This document shows positions 44,208 to 52,222 of a stretch of DNA of 64,000 nucleotides, in pieces (position 1 is the stretch's first letter; each line of letters begins with the position of its first letter). Both the position numbers and the translations under genes were made by a program. Below the pieces are notes generated by a model that searched no databases, was not told where the DNA came from, and saw only the letters and a list, made by a program, of their open reading frames with translations. This stretch comes from Goodfellowiella coeruleoviolacea (lineage in GTDB: Bacteria; Actinomycetota; Actinomycetes; Mycobacteriales; Pseudonocardiaceae), in the NCBI RefSeq assembly GCF_024171785.1, contig NZ_JAMTCK010000005.1, positions 91,591 to 155,590 of the forward strand. Reading direction: 5' to 3'.

Positions 44208-44996
44208 TCACTCCAGCCAGAACCCGGTGCGCCGCCGCCACACGTCCAGCAGGTCCGCGTCCCCCAGGACCTCGATGCTGGCGGCGGGCCGCCGGTAGAC
44301 GAACAGCAGCAGGTCGGCGACCGGGCCGCGCGCGGCGGCCGCGGCCCGCTCGTGGCCGCGCCGCCAGGCCGGGGCCGCGCCGGTGAGGTCGACCAGCCAC
44401 TCCGCCACCAGCTCCGGTGCGGTGTCGGTGGCGTGCAGGTGCAGGGTCCGACCGGGACCGAGCAGTTCGGGCTGGCCGGCCCCGGTCCCGAACGCCTCCG
44501 GCGAGGTGCCGAAGTGCATCCACTCGTCCAGCGCGTCCACCGCGACCTCCGGCGCGACCGCGAACTCCGCGCCGGCGGCCAGGGCCGCGTCCGCCCGGTG
44601 CACGACCGTCTCGTGGGTCATCCGCCGCGCCCAGAACAGCACCGTCTCGTCCGGTCCCGGCGACCACACCGGTAGATCCGGGCCGGCCTGGCGCAGCGTG
44701 TCGGCCAGCCGCGCGGCCCCCTCGGCCAGCCAGCCGTCCAGCTCGACCCCGTCCTCGTCGAGGTAGCCGGCGAGGTCGTTGACCCGCGCGTCGGAAACCT
44801 CCTCGCCGGCCCTGGTCCGGACGACCGTCTCGGCCCAGCGGTGCGCCTCGCCCAGGTGGCGCAGCAACTGGCCCAGGTTCCAGCCCGGGCAGGACGGCAC
44901 CGGGCCGCGCATGTCCGCCCCCCGGACGTGGTCCCGCAGCAGATCGGTCTGCGCCACGATTTCCGCGCAGCAGCGGTCAAAACCCAGCGCGCTCAT
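44208..44996 (-). CDS. Maleylpyruvate isomerase family (mycothiol-dependent) protein
   Basis: The 262-residue protein has the DinB-like four-helix N-terminal domain of the mycothiol-dependent maleylpyruvate isomerase family (VPSCPGWNLGQLLRHLGEAHRWAE near 37-60) and HETVVHRADAALA near 132-144, whose His residues can bind a metal. A C-terminal SCP2-like domain follows. The family uses mycothiol, consistent with an actinobacterium. The exact reaction is unknown. The ATG at 44996 is used; the frame extends to 45056. Confidence 0.83.
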   Translation of the reverse strand: MSALGFDRCCAEIVAQTDLLRDHVRGADMRGPVPSCPGWNLGQLLRHLGEAHRWAETVVRTRAGEEVSDARVNDLAGYLDEDGVELDGWLAEGAARLADTLRQAGPDLPVWSPGPDETVLFWARRMTHETVVHRADAALAAGAEFAVAPEVAVDALDEWMHFGTSPEAFGTGAGQPELLGPGRTLHLHATDTAPELVAEWLVDLTGAAPAWRRGHERAAAAARGPVADLLLFVYRRPAASIEVLGDADLLDVWRRRTGFWLE

Positions 44997-45130
44997 GCCG
45001 TCACCGTACTGACCGGCCAGCGGGCCGCCGAACGGTTTTCCCGCCGGCGGACGCACCGGAACGGCGGCCGTGCTGCTACTCGCGCACCGACACCACCGCG
45101 TGCCCGAAGCGAACGCGAAGGACGGCCCGG

Positions 45131-45433
45131 TCAGCGCGCCGGGTCGGGTGCCGCGGCGTGAACCCGACCGGTGGCGGTGTCGACGTGCAGCACGCCGGGT
45201 CCTTCGGGCAGGGGGGTTTCCAGGTAGCGGCTGCGCAGGCCGTCGGATTCATGGCCCGACTCCCGCGCGCTGACCACCGCCTGGCGTTCGGCTTCCTCGC
45301 GGGAAATGCGCCTGCCACCCTCAAGCACCACCACGTGGTGCAGGTGGACGACTCGGCCGTCCGCGGGATCGTAGAGCGCCACCACGTGCGTGAGCGCCAC
45401 ACTCGGGGCGTTTCCAGCGCCTGCCGACTCCAT
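45131..45433 (-). CDS. Hypothetical protein, 100 residues
   Basis: The protein starts MESAGAGN after GGGAG and contains HVVALYDPADGRVVHLHHVVVLEGG, RRISREEAERQAV and a C-terminal DTATGRVHA. It looks like a small alpha/beta protein; no family was recognised. Its ATG lies two bases past the stop of the next upstream gene, so the two are co-transcribed. Confidence 0.6.
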   Translation of the reverse strand: MESAGAGNAPSVALTHVVALYDPADGRVVHLHHVVVLEGGRRISREEAERQAVVSARESGHESDGLRSRYLETPLPEGPGVLHVDTATGRVHAAAPDPAR

Positions 45434-45435
45434 TC

Positions 45436-45801
45436 TCACTCCCCCCGGAGGCCGACGCTCGGCCAGTAGAACAGGTTCATCAACCAGTGAACCAGTACGC
45501 ACTCGACTTCCACGGTCAGATCGATGCCGGTCACCCCGTTCTTCGCGACGACATTCCTACCCGACGAGGCGGGGAAGTTGAGTTCACCCGTGCTGCCGTC
45601 CGGGTTGGTGAACTGCACGCGCGTGAGGGCCGTGGTGGCGTTGGCGTATCCCTCGCACTGCCGGTAGGTGACAAAACGCGACAGGGAAACCTCCACAATG
45701 GTGTTTCGCGGCGGCTGCTCCACGTGGAAGGTCATCGACGTCACGCGGCCAGCAGGACCTGACACATTCCCCAGGAAGGTTTGCATGCCATCCACGGGCA
45801 T
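45436..45801 (-). CDS. Hypothetical protein, 121 residues
   Basis: The sequence is rich in beta-strand-like segments: MTFHVEQPPRNTIVEVSLSRF, TRVQFTNPDGSTGELNFP and GIDLTVEVECVLVHWLMNLFYWPSV. It resembles no family I can name. GGAGG lies just before the ATG at 45801; an internal ATG at 45786 is possible. Codon bias is weaker than in neighbouring genes, suggesting transfer or low expression. It is followed directly by the 100-residue gene. Confidence 0.6.
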   Translation of the reverse strand: MPVDGMQTFLGNVSGPAGRVTSMTFHVEQPPRNTIVEVSLSRFVTYRQCEGYANATTALTRVQFTNPDGSTGELNFPASSGRNVVAKNGVTGIDLTVEVECVLVHWLMNLFYWPSVGLRGE

Positions 45802-45810
45802 CGCCTCCGC

Positions 45811-46086
45811 TCAGCGGCGAATGGGATTCGGACATCCCGCTGTGACTGTAACCCGGGTTTTCCAACTCCAGGTCGCGATTTCCACTTCTGGGTGATGCCA
45901 GCGGTGATGACGCGGACACGTGCTCCGGATTGGCGTTCCAGTAGTCCACGATCTCGACGTTCTCCGGCCCGGCGTCCGGCCACGGGAAACAGGTGCGCCA
46001 CTGCTGATCGATCCGGGTGCTGTGCTGCCCTGTTCGCTCCCCCTGGCACCGCTCCAGCCGGTTGCCCGGTGGGACGCGCAGGTCAT
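45811..46086 (-). pseudogene. Possible small or frame-disrupted gene
   Basis: An ORF of 91 codons starts at an ATG (46086) with GAGGAG 4 bases before it, 13 bases after the stop of the DUF4937 gene. Its own codon usage is poor. From about 46030 a different frame of the same strand shows strong third-position GC and a natural-looking protein (ENVEIVDYWNANPEHVSA) but no start. A run of five G near 46040 is a plausible frameshift site. The gene may be broken or the base calls wrong. Confidence 0.3.
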
Positions 46087-46099
46087 GGTCTCCTCGGCG

Positions 46100-46717
46100 T
46101 CAAGAATCGCCAGCGGTGACCGTCCAGTGCGGTTCGAGGTCGACGAGGTGTCCGGTGATGGACTCCAGGTCGGCGGACGGTACCGCCCGGTCCCGCAGGC
46201 TGGGAAACAGTTCTGCCTGGTACCGGGCGTGCTCGGCAGCCGAGACCCACTTGGTCAGGACGAGGAACTCCTGGCAGCCGCGCTGTCCGAACAAGCCTGC
46301 CAGGCAGCCGGGCGCCGCGCTCATTCCTGGGTTCCACACGGTTTTCTGCACCTGCGCAAAATGGTCGACCCGGTCTGGTTTCACCACGCAGTGGGCGAGT
46401 CGGAGGACGCCCGACCCTGAGGTGCCGGCAAGGCTCTGCCCGAAGTCCGCACGCCGTTCGAAAAGCCGGACGTCGATTTTGGACCAGGTCCCGACCTGCC
46501 GTTGCGCCAGAGCGTCGTGAGCCCCACTCATGAAGTGCTCGTACGCGTCCTGATCGACCCAGAACGAGAAGATGTGCGCCACCTGGGAACCGTCGTGGCT
46601 CCAACCTCCGAGTTGCCCCAGGAAACCGGGCAGTCCGGCCAGGTCCGCCCACTCCTGCTGGCCACGGTCGAAACCCGCGCTGTCGGCGACATCGCACCGA
46701 ATCCACTTCACTAGCAC
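46100..46717 (-). CDS. DUF4937 domain protein (YdbC-like)
   Basis: The 205-residue protein begins VLVKWIRCDVAD and contains two halves with similar layout (GWSHDGSQVAHIFSFWVDQDAYEHFM and GCQEFLVLTKWVSAAEHARYQ), the tandem dimeric alpha-beta barrel arrangement of DUF4937/YdbC proteins. These are related to monooxygenase-like ferredoxin folds; function is unknown. The GTG at 46717 or 46711 is the likely start. Confidence 0.75.
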   Translation of the reverse strand: MLVKWIRCDVADSAGFDRGQQEWADLAGLPGFLGQLGGWSHDGSQVAHIFSFWVDQDAYEHFMSGAHDALAQRQVGTWSKIDVRLFERRADFGQSLAGTSGSGVLRLAHCVVKPDRVDHFAQVQKTVWNPGMSAAPGCLAGLFGQRGCQEFLVLTKWVSAAEHARYQAELFPSLRDRAVPSADLESITGHLVDLEPHWTVTAGDS

Positions 46718-46947
46718 GTGTCCACCGTAGCCAGGCGCTTGCGGTCCACCGCGTTCAGGAAAGTCCCGCCGCGTCCTCCGCCCGCACCGGCAGACCTGCC
46801 GCGGTGGCGGACGTGAACCGCATGGCAACGATGTTGAAAGTGTCGTCGTTCAGGCCGCTGTCGGCGACCAGGAGGTCACCAGTCTCCGCGACGGCGGCAC
46901 CGGCCCTGCTCCGATGCAGGCGACAGGCCTGCCGCCCACCTCCACAA

Positions 46948-46964
46948 GCATGTAAAATGCATGC
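46948..46964 (+). promoter_or_regulatory. Leaderless promoter with inverted repeat for vapBC
   Basis: A near-consensus -10 TAAAAT (46953-46958) sits 6 bases before the ATG, so transcription should begin at or near the start codon. The box is flanked by GCATG (46948-46952) and CATGC (46960-46964), a short inverted repeat where the ribbon-helix-helix antitoxin could bind and block its own promoter. Confidence 0.55.
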
Positions 46965-47219
46965 ATGGTGGCGTTGCAGATTCGGAACGTTCCCGAGCAC
47001 GTGCGGGCCGCACTGGTCGAGCGCGCGCGAGTACGAGGTCAGTCGTTGCAGGCTTTCCTGCTCGCCCTCGTGGAGGCGGAAGCCCAACGGTCAACCAATC
47101 GCGCTGTCCTGGCCCGGTTCTCGGGTCGCACCGACGGCAGCCGGTCGGCCGGAGGCGAGACCGCGAACGAGTTGCGTGCCCTGCGTGAACAGCGCGACCA
47201 GGCGTTGGACGGGCACTGA
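46965..47219 (+). CDS. vapB: FitA/VapB-type ribbon-helix-helix antitoxin
   Basis: The 84-residue protein starts VALQIRNVPEHVRAALVERARVRGQSLQAFLLALVE, the ribbon-helix-helix DNA-binding motif of FitA-like antitoxins. The C-terminal half is polar and would wrap the toxin. Its TGA overlaps the toxin ATG by one base, ensuring coupled translation. It is expected to neutralise the PIN toxin and repress the pair. Confidence 0.87.
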   Translation: MVALQIRNVPEHVRAALVERARVRGQSLQAFLLALVEAEAQRSTNRAVLARFSGRTDGSRSAGGETANELRALREQRDQALDGH

Positions 47220-47620
47220 TGCTGGTGGTGGACGCCTCCGCGCTGGCTGAGGCACTGTTGGAGGACGGTCCCAGCGGGGATGACGCGCGCGACGTGCTCT
47301 GGGCCGACGACCGGTGGGCCGCTCCGCACCACCTCGTGGTGGAGTTGCTCTCCGTGATCCGAGGACGGCTGCTCGGCCGGAAGATCACCCTGGAACGGGC
47401 CGACGAGGCGGTGGCCGCACTGTCCGAGCTGACCATCGACAAGGTCGATCCCACTCCGCTCGTGCCACGGATCTGGGAACTGTGCGGCAACATGACCGCC
47501 TACGACGCCGCGTACGTCGCCGCCGCCGAATCCCAGAACTGCCCGTTGGTGACCGGCGACGCCCGGTTGGCGCGGGCTCGCGGGGTGCGTTGCGAGATCC
47601 GTCTGACCGGTGGGCGTTGA
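47219..47620 (+). CDS. vapC: VapC-type PIN-domain toxin
   Basis: The 133-residue PIN ribonuclease has the four acidic positions of the active site: D5 in VVDASAL, E42 in VVELLSV, D95 in TAYDAAYV and D113 in TGDARLA. VapC toxins cut tRNA or rRNA to halt growth when the labile antitoxin is degraded. Length is normal and no inactivating change is seen. Confidence 0.88.
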   Translation: MLVVDASALAEALLEDGPSGDDARDVLWADDRWAAPHHLVVELLSVIRGRLLGRKITLERADEAVAALSELTIDKVDPTPLVPRIWELCGNMTAYDAAYVAAAESQNCPLVTGDARLARARGVRCEIRLTGGR

Positions 47621-47643
47621 CGTTCCACCGCACCACCCACCGA

Positions 47644-48393
47644 TCACGCTGGCGGCTCCTCCTCGACCACCGGCAGGCCGGCGGCGGTGGCGGCACGGCG
47701 CAGCACATCCCGCAGCATCGGCGGGGTCAGCCGGCCGGTGAAGGTGTTCTGCTGACTCACGTGGTAGCAGCCGAACAGGTGCAGTTCGCCGGTGCCCTCG
47801 GCGGCGGACAGGGTCACCTCGACGCCGTGGCCGAACTTCGGCGCGGGTCGGGGCACCCGCCAGCCGGCGGCGGACAGCACCGGCAGCAGCGCCTGCCAGC
47901 CGAAGCCGCCGAGCACCAGGATCGCGCGCAGGGTGGGCCGCAGCAGCTCCAGTTCCCTGGCCAGCCACGGGCGGCAGTTGTCCCGTTCGGACGGCAGGGG
48001 CTTGTTCTCCGGCGGGGCGCAGCGCACCGGCGCGGTGATCCGGGTGCCGAACAGGCGCAGGCCGTCGTCGGCGCGGTGGCCGTGCGGCTGGGAGGCCAGG
48101 CCGACCGCGTGCATGGCGGCGAACAGCACCTCGCCGGACCGGTCGCCGGTGAACATCCGGCCGGTGCGGTTGGCGCCGTGCGCGGCCGGGGCCAGGCCGA
48201 CGATCGCCAGGGCCGCGTCGTGCGGGCCGAACCCCGGCACCGGCCGGCCCCAGTACGTCTCGTCGCGGAACGCGGCCCGCTTGACCCTGGCCACCTCCTC
48301 CCGCCAGGCCACCAGCCGGGGGCAGCGCCGGCACGTCGGCACCAGTTCGTCCAGTTCGACCAGGTCGCGCACGCGATCAGCGGGGTGGGCCAC
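47644..48393 (-). CDS. Uracil-DNA glycosylase, family 5 (UdgB)
   Basis: The 249-residue protein has the family 4/5 layout with Fe-S cysteines: CRRCP near residues 21-25 and further Cys near 115 and 131. The active-site loop [19 protein letters not shown] fits UdgB, which lacks the catalytic Asp/Asn of other uracil glycosylases and removes uracil and other deaminated bases. The GTG at 48393 is chosen by family length. It converges on vapC and is divergent from the S10 peptidase. Confidence 0.9.
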   Translation of the reverse strand: MAHPADRVRDLVELDELVPTCRRCPRLVAWREEVARVKRAAFRDETYWGRPVPGFGPHDAALAIVGLAPAAHGANRTGRMFTGDRSGEVLFAAMHAVGLASQPHGHRADDGLRLFGTRITAPVRCAPPENKPLPSERDNCRPWLARELELLRPTLRAILVLGGFGWQALLPVLSAAGWRVPRPAPKFGHGVEVTLSAAEGTGELHLFGCYHVSQQNTFTGRLTPPMLRDVLRRAATAAGLPVVEEEPPA

Positions 48394-48446
48394 GCCAGCG
48401 GATTCTTCCGGCCCCGGCGCGGATCGGCAGCTTAGGGTGTGCAGCC

Positions 48447-49976
48447 ATGGCAACGAGGAACACGAAGGACCGGGCGACGTCGGCGTCGGCCGAGGCGGAG
48501 GCCGCCGACCGGAACACCGCCGAGGCACCCGGCCGGGCGGCCGGCGACCACGGCCCCGAGGACGACCTGGTCAGCACCAGGCACACGCTGACCGTCAAGC
48601 GGCGCAAGCTCGCCTACACCGCCACCACCGGTCGGCTGGTGCTGCGCGAGGAGGTGCACACCGACGGCGCGTTCGACGGGCACCTGCCCAAGGCCGAGGT
48701 GTTCCTGACCGCCTACACCCTGGACGGCGCCGATCCCACCCAGCGCCCGGTGACCTTCGCGTTCAACGGCGGCCCCGGCTCGGCCAGCGTGTGGCTGCAC
48801 CTGGGGCTGCTCGGGCCGCGCCGGGTGCTCTCCGGCGACGTCGGCGAGCTGGTGCCGCCGCCGTACGGGCTGGCCGACAACCCCGAGACCCTGTTAGTCC
48901 ACAGTGACCTGGTGTTCATCGACCCGGTGTCCACCGGGTACTCGCGCGCGGTGACCGGCGGGAAACCCGACGCGTACCACGGTTTCCAGGGCGACATCGA
49001 GTCGATCGCCGAGATCATCCGGTTGTGGACCTCACGCAACGGCCGGTGGCTCTCGCCGAAGTTCCTGGCCGGCGAGTCCTACGGCACGCTGCGCGCCGCC
49101 GCCCTGGCCGAGCACCTGCAGTCCCGCTACGGCCTGTACCCCAACGGGATCATGCTGATCTCGGCGGTGCTGGACTACATCACCAACGACTTCAACGAGG
49201 GCAACGACCTGCCCTACCCCCTGCACGTGCCCACCTACGCGGCCATCGCGCACCACCACGGCCGGCACGGCGACCGGCCGCTGGCCGACGTGCTCGCCGA
49301 GGCCGAGGAGTTCGCGATCGGGGACTACCCGTGGGCGCTGGCGCGCGGGCACCGGCTGACCGCGCGGGAGCGGTCCGCCACCGTGGCCCGGCTGGCCGCG
49401 CTGACCGGGCTGTCCGAGGACTACGTGGACCGGGTCAACCTGCGCATCGAGCACATCCGGTTCTTCACCGAGCTGCTGCGGGACCGCCGCCAGGTGGTGG
49501 GCCGGCTGGACGGCCGGTTCGTGGGCTGGGACCCGGACGCGGGCCGCGAGCACTTCGCGGCCGACCCGTCCCTGTCCGCCCTCACCGGCGCGTACACGGC
49601 CGCGTTCAACCACTACGTGCGGGCCGAGCTGAACTACCACAACGACCTGCCCTACGAGGTGATCACCCGCCGGGTGCGGCCGTGGTCGTTCCGCGAGTTC
49701 GAGGGCGCGCACGTGACCGTGGCCGACAAGCTGGCCGCGGCCATGCGGGCCAACCCGCACCTGAAGGTGCACGTGTCCTCCGGCTACCACGACGGCGCCA
49801 CCCCGTACTTCGCCACCGAGCACACCCTGGCCCACCTGGCCATCCCCGAGGTGCTGCGCGACAACATCGAGACGGCGTACTACCCGGCCGGCCACATGAT
49901 GTACGTGCACGAGCCCAGCCGGCTGCGGCAGTCCGCCGACCTGGCCGGCTTCGTGCGCGCCAACACGAACCGCTGA
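48447..49976 (+). CDS. S10 family serine carboxypeptidase
   Basis: The 509-residue alpha/beta hydrolase has the oxyanion segment [11 protein letters not shown] (about 104-114), the nucleophile Ser in GESYG (about 209), the Asp in SGYHDGATP (about 453) and the His in YPAGHMMY (about 483). There is no signal peptide, only a charged Ala/Glu-rich N-terminus of ~45 residues, so it seems cytoplasmic, unlike most eukaryotic relatives. Family members cleave C-terminal residues; the substrate is unknown. The ATG at 48447 is well placed. Confidence 0.9.
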   Translation: MATRNTKDRATSASAEAEAADRNTAEAPGRAAGDHGPEDDLVSTRHTLTVKRRKLAYTATTGRLVLREEVHTDGAFDGHLPKAEVFLTAYTLDGADPTQRPVTFAFNGGPGSASVWLHLGLLGPRRVLSGDVGELVPPPYGLADNPETLLVHSDLVFIDPVSTGYSRAVTGGKPDAYHGFQGDIESIAEIIRLWTSRNGRWLSPKFLAGESYGTLRAAALAEHLQSRYGLYPNGIMLISAVLDYITNDFNEGNDLPYPLHVPTYAAIAHHHGRHGDRPLADVLAEAEEFAIGDYPWALARGHRLTARERSATVARLAALTGLSEDYVDRVNLRIEHIRFFTELLRDRRQVVGRLDGRFVGWDPDAGREHFAADPSLSALTGAYTAAFNHYVRAELNYHNDLPYEVITRRVRPWSFREFEGAHVTVADKLAAAMRANPHLKVHVSSGYHDGATPYFATEHTLAHLAIPEVLRDNIETAYYPAGHMMYVHEPSRLRQSADLAGFVRANTNR

Positions 49977-50177
49977 CCGGGGGCCGGTGGTCGGGAACCG
50001 GCGGGCCGGTCGCTGGCGCGGGTGGTGCCCCGGGTGGTCCACGGCACCCGGTGGCACCGGTTTCCCGCGCCGCGACCGGCCGTTCCCCTGGTGGAGCCGC
50101 AGTTCGAGCACGGGACGCGCTCGGCTACGGCGGGCCCGAACTCCCGGTCACCCGGTGGGCGGGAGCGCGGGCGCTGA

Positions 50178-51374
50178 TCACCACGCGACCGGCAGCGCGC
50201 GCAGCCCGTACACCACGCTGAAGGCGCGGAAGTCCAGCTCGTCGGTGACCACCCGCAGGTCGGGGAAGCGGCGCAGCAGCGCGGGGAACGCCGTGCGCAT
50301 CTCCATCCTGGCCAGTGGCGCGCCCAGGCAGTGGTGCACGCCGTGCCCGAAGGCCAGGTGGTTGGCCAGGCCCCGGGTGATGTCCAGCCGCTCGGGGTCC
50401 TCGGCCAGCGCGGGGTCGCGGTTGGCCGCGGCCAGCGTGCACACCACCAGTTCGCCCGCGCCAATGGTCTGCCCGGCGATCTCCACCTCGGTGGTGGTCA
50501 CCTTCATCGTGCCGGTGTGCACGATGGACAGCCAGCGCAGCAGTTCCTCCACGGCCGCGTCGATCCGCTCGGGTTCGGCGCGCAGCAGCCCGACCTGGTC
50601 GGGGTGGCGCAGCAGGGCCAGGGTGCCCAGGCTGAGCATGTTGGACGTGGTCTCGTGGCCGGCGATGAGCAGCAGGTTGGCGATGCCGACCAGTTCGTCG
50701 GTGCTCAGGTCGGCACCGTGCTCGCGCACCAGCATGCCCAGCAGGTCCTCGCCCGGGTCGGCCTTGGCCCTGGCGACCAGTTCGCCCATGTAGGCGCGGA
50801 ACTCCCGCTGGAGTTCGGCCCGCTGGTCCAGTGGCAGCGACACGTCCAGCACCCGGCTGGACCGGTGCTGGAAGTCGGCCCGGTCGGCGTAGGGCACGCC
50901 CAGCAGCTCGCAGATCACCAGCGACGGGATGGGCAGCGCGAAGTCGGCCACCAGGTCGGCGGGTGGCCCCGTGCGCTGCATCGCGTCCAGGTGGTCGGTC
51001 ACGATCTCGTGCACCCTCGGTTCCAGCCGGCGCATCCGGCGCACGGTGAACTCCGGGGTGAGCATCCGCCGCAGCCGGGTGTGGTCGGGCGGGTCGAACG
51101 CGAGCATCTGGCCCGCGCGCAGCCGCTTGTTCTCCTCCTCGCTCAGCCCCGGGCTGCGCAGCAGGCCCAGGTCCTGGGCGCGCTGGTTGCTGAACAGGTC
51201 GGGATTGCCGAACACGAACCGGACGTCGGCGAACCGGCTGACCAGCCAGGCCGGCACGCCGAAGGCCGTGGTCACCTTGCGGATTCCCGGGCCGTCCCGC
51301 AGTTCGGCCAACTCCGGGATCGGGTTGAACTCGTCGCGCCGCATGTACAGCGGCAACACCGGTGTCTCGGTCAC
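50178..51374 (-). CDS. Cytochrome P450
   Basis: The 398-residue bacterial class I P450 shows the I-helix AGHETTSN (about 237-244), the ExxR of EELLR (about 275), and the haem loop FGHGVHHCLGAPLAR (about 340-354) with the thiolate Cys. It resembles the CYP105/CYP107 kinds that hydroxylate secondary metabolites or xenobiotics. No ferredoxin gene is adjacent, so electrons must come from elsewhere. AGGAGG lies 6 bases before the GTG at 51374. It is divergent from the MarR gene. Confidence 0.94.
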   Translation of the reverse strand: MTETPVLPLYMRRDEFNPIPELAELRDGPGIRKVTTAFGVPAWLVSRFADVRFVFGNPDLFSNQRAQDLGLLRSPGLSEEENKRLRAGQMLAFDPPDHTRLRRMLTPEFTVRRMRRLEPRVHEIVTDHLDAMQRTGPPADLVADFALPIPSLVICELLGVPYADRADFQHRSSRVLDVSLPLDQRAELQREFRAYMGELVARAKADPGEDLLGMLVREHGADLSTDELVGIANLLLIAGHETTSNMLSLGTLALLRHPDQVGLLRAEPERIDAAVEELLRWLSIVHTGTMKVTTTEVEIAGQTIGAGELVVCTLAAANRDPALAEDPERLDITRGLANHLAFGHGVHHCLGAPLARMEMRTAFPALLRRFPDLRVVTDELDFRAFSVVYGLRALPVAW

Positions 51375-51597
51375 CTGGGCCTCCTGATGCCCCCGTTGGT
51401 CGTCCCCCAGAAGCGTTGTCCCCGCAGCGGAAACGATAGATGGCTATCAAAGGTTCCGGCCCGCGCGGGGCGGGGCGCGCGAGGCCGGCTCGGACACCGG
51501 GCGGTGTGCCCCCGCACGACCTACGATCACGTGCTCGACCGGTTGACCGGTCAGCCGCACCAGGACACCCGGCAGTGCCCACCGAAATGAGGTTGTC

Positions 51598-52035
51598 GTG
51601 TCCGTCGACGACGTCCTGCCCGCCCTGGAACAGGAACTGGCCGCGATGTGGCGGCGGGCCAGGGCCGCGGGCCGGGCGGCCGCGCGCGAGCTGCACCCCC
51701 GGCTCGACCCCACGGCCTACCCGCTGGTCCTGCTGCTGTTCGAGGCCGGCCCGCTGCGCATGTCCGACCTGGCGGCCGGCCTGCTGCTGGACAAGTCCAC
51801 GGTGACCAGGCAGGTCGACGCGGCCGCGCGGCTCGGCCTGGTGGAGCGCACCACCGACCCCGGTGACGCCAGGGCGCGGCTGGTGGCGCTCACCCCGGCC
51901 GGCCGCGACCGGCTCACCGCCCTGTTGACCGAGCGGCGGACGCACTGGCGCGCCGCGCTGGCCAGCTGGGACCGCGACGAGGTGGTCGCGCTGACCCGGC
52001 TGCTGCACAAGCTCGGCAACACCGGCATCGGCTGA
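51598..52035 (+). CDS. MarR family transcriptional regulator
   Basis: The 145-residue protein has the MarR winged helix: LRMSDLAAGLLLDKSTVTRQVDAAARLGLVERTTDPGDARARLVALTPAG (about 52-101). Family members repress efflux genes and release DNA on binding a drug-like ligand. It lies 190 bases upstream of a DHA2 efflux pump on the same strand; two matching palindromes in between make it the probable regulator. The GTG at 51598 follows GAGG. Confidence 0.9.
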   Translation: MSVDDVLPALEQELAAMWRRARAAGRAAARELHPRLDPTAYPLVLLLFEAGPLRMSDLAAGLLLDKSTVTRQVDAAARLGLVERTTDPGDARARLVALTPAGRDRLTALLTERRTHWRAALASWDRDEVVALTRLLHKLGNTGIG

Positions 52036-52056
52036 GCACAGCCCCGCGGGACAAAA

Positions 52057-52073
52057 GGTTGCTTGGGGCAACC
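52057..52073 (+). promoter_or_regulatory. MarR operator-like site 1
   Basis: GGTTG-N7-CAACC, 17 bases, 22 bases after the MarR stop. Stem pairs extend one base inward (GGTTGC/GCAACC). A TATATG box (52080-52085) between the two sites is a possible -10. Confidence 0.55.
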
Positions 52074-52084
52074 AACCGATATAT

Positions 52085-52101
52085 GGTTGCAAGTATCAAC
52101 C
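52085..52101 (+). promoter_or_regulatory. MarR operator-like site 2
   Basis: A second GGTTG-N7-CAACC of identical length starts exactly 28 bases after the first. The two could place two MarR dimers on nearly the same helix face over the promoter of the efflux gene. Confidence 0.55.
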
Positions 52102-52222
52102 GATTGGGTGTTGGCCGCGCGCACGCCACCACTCGGCACCTGAACCACGACCCGGTTCCGGCCCAGCCGAGTCACCCCGACACGCCACTCGTCACCCACC
52201 ACTCGCCCCAAGGAGACCACCA

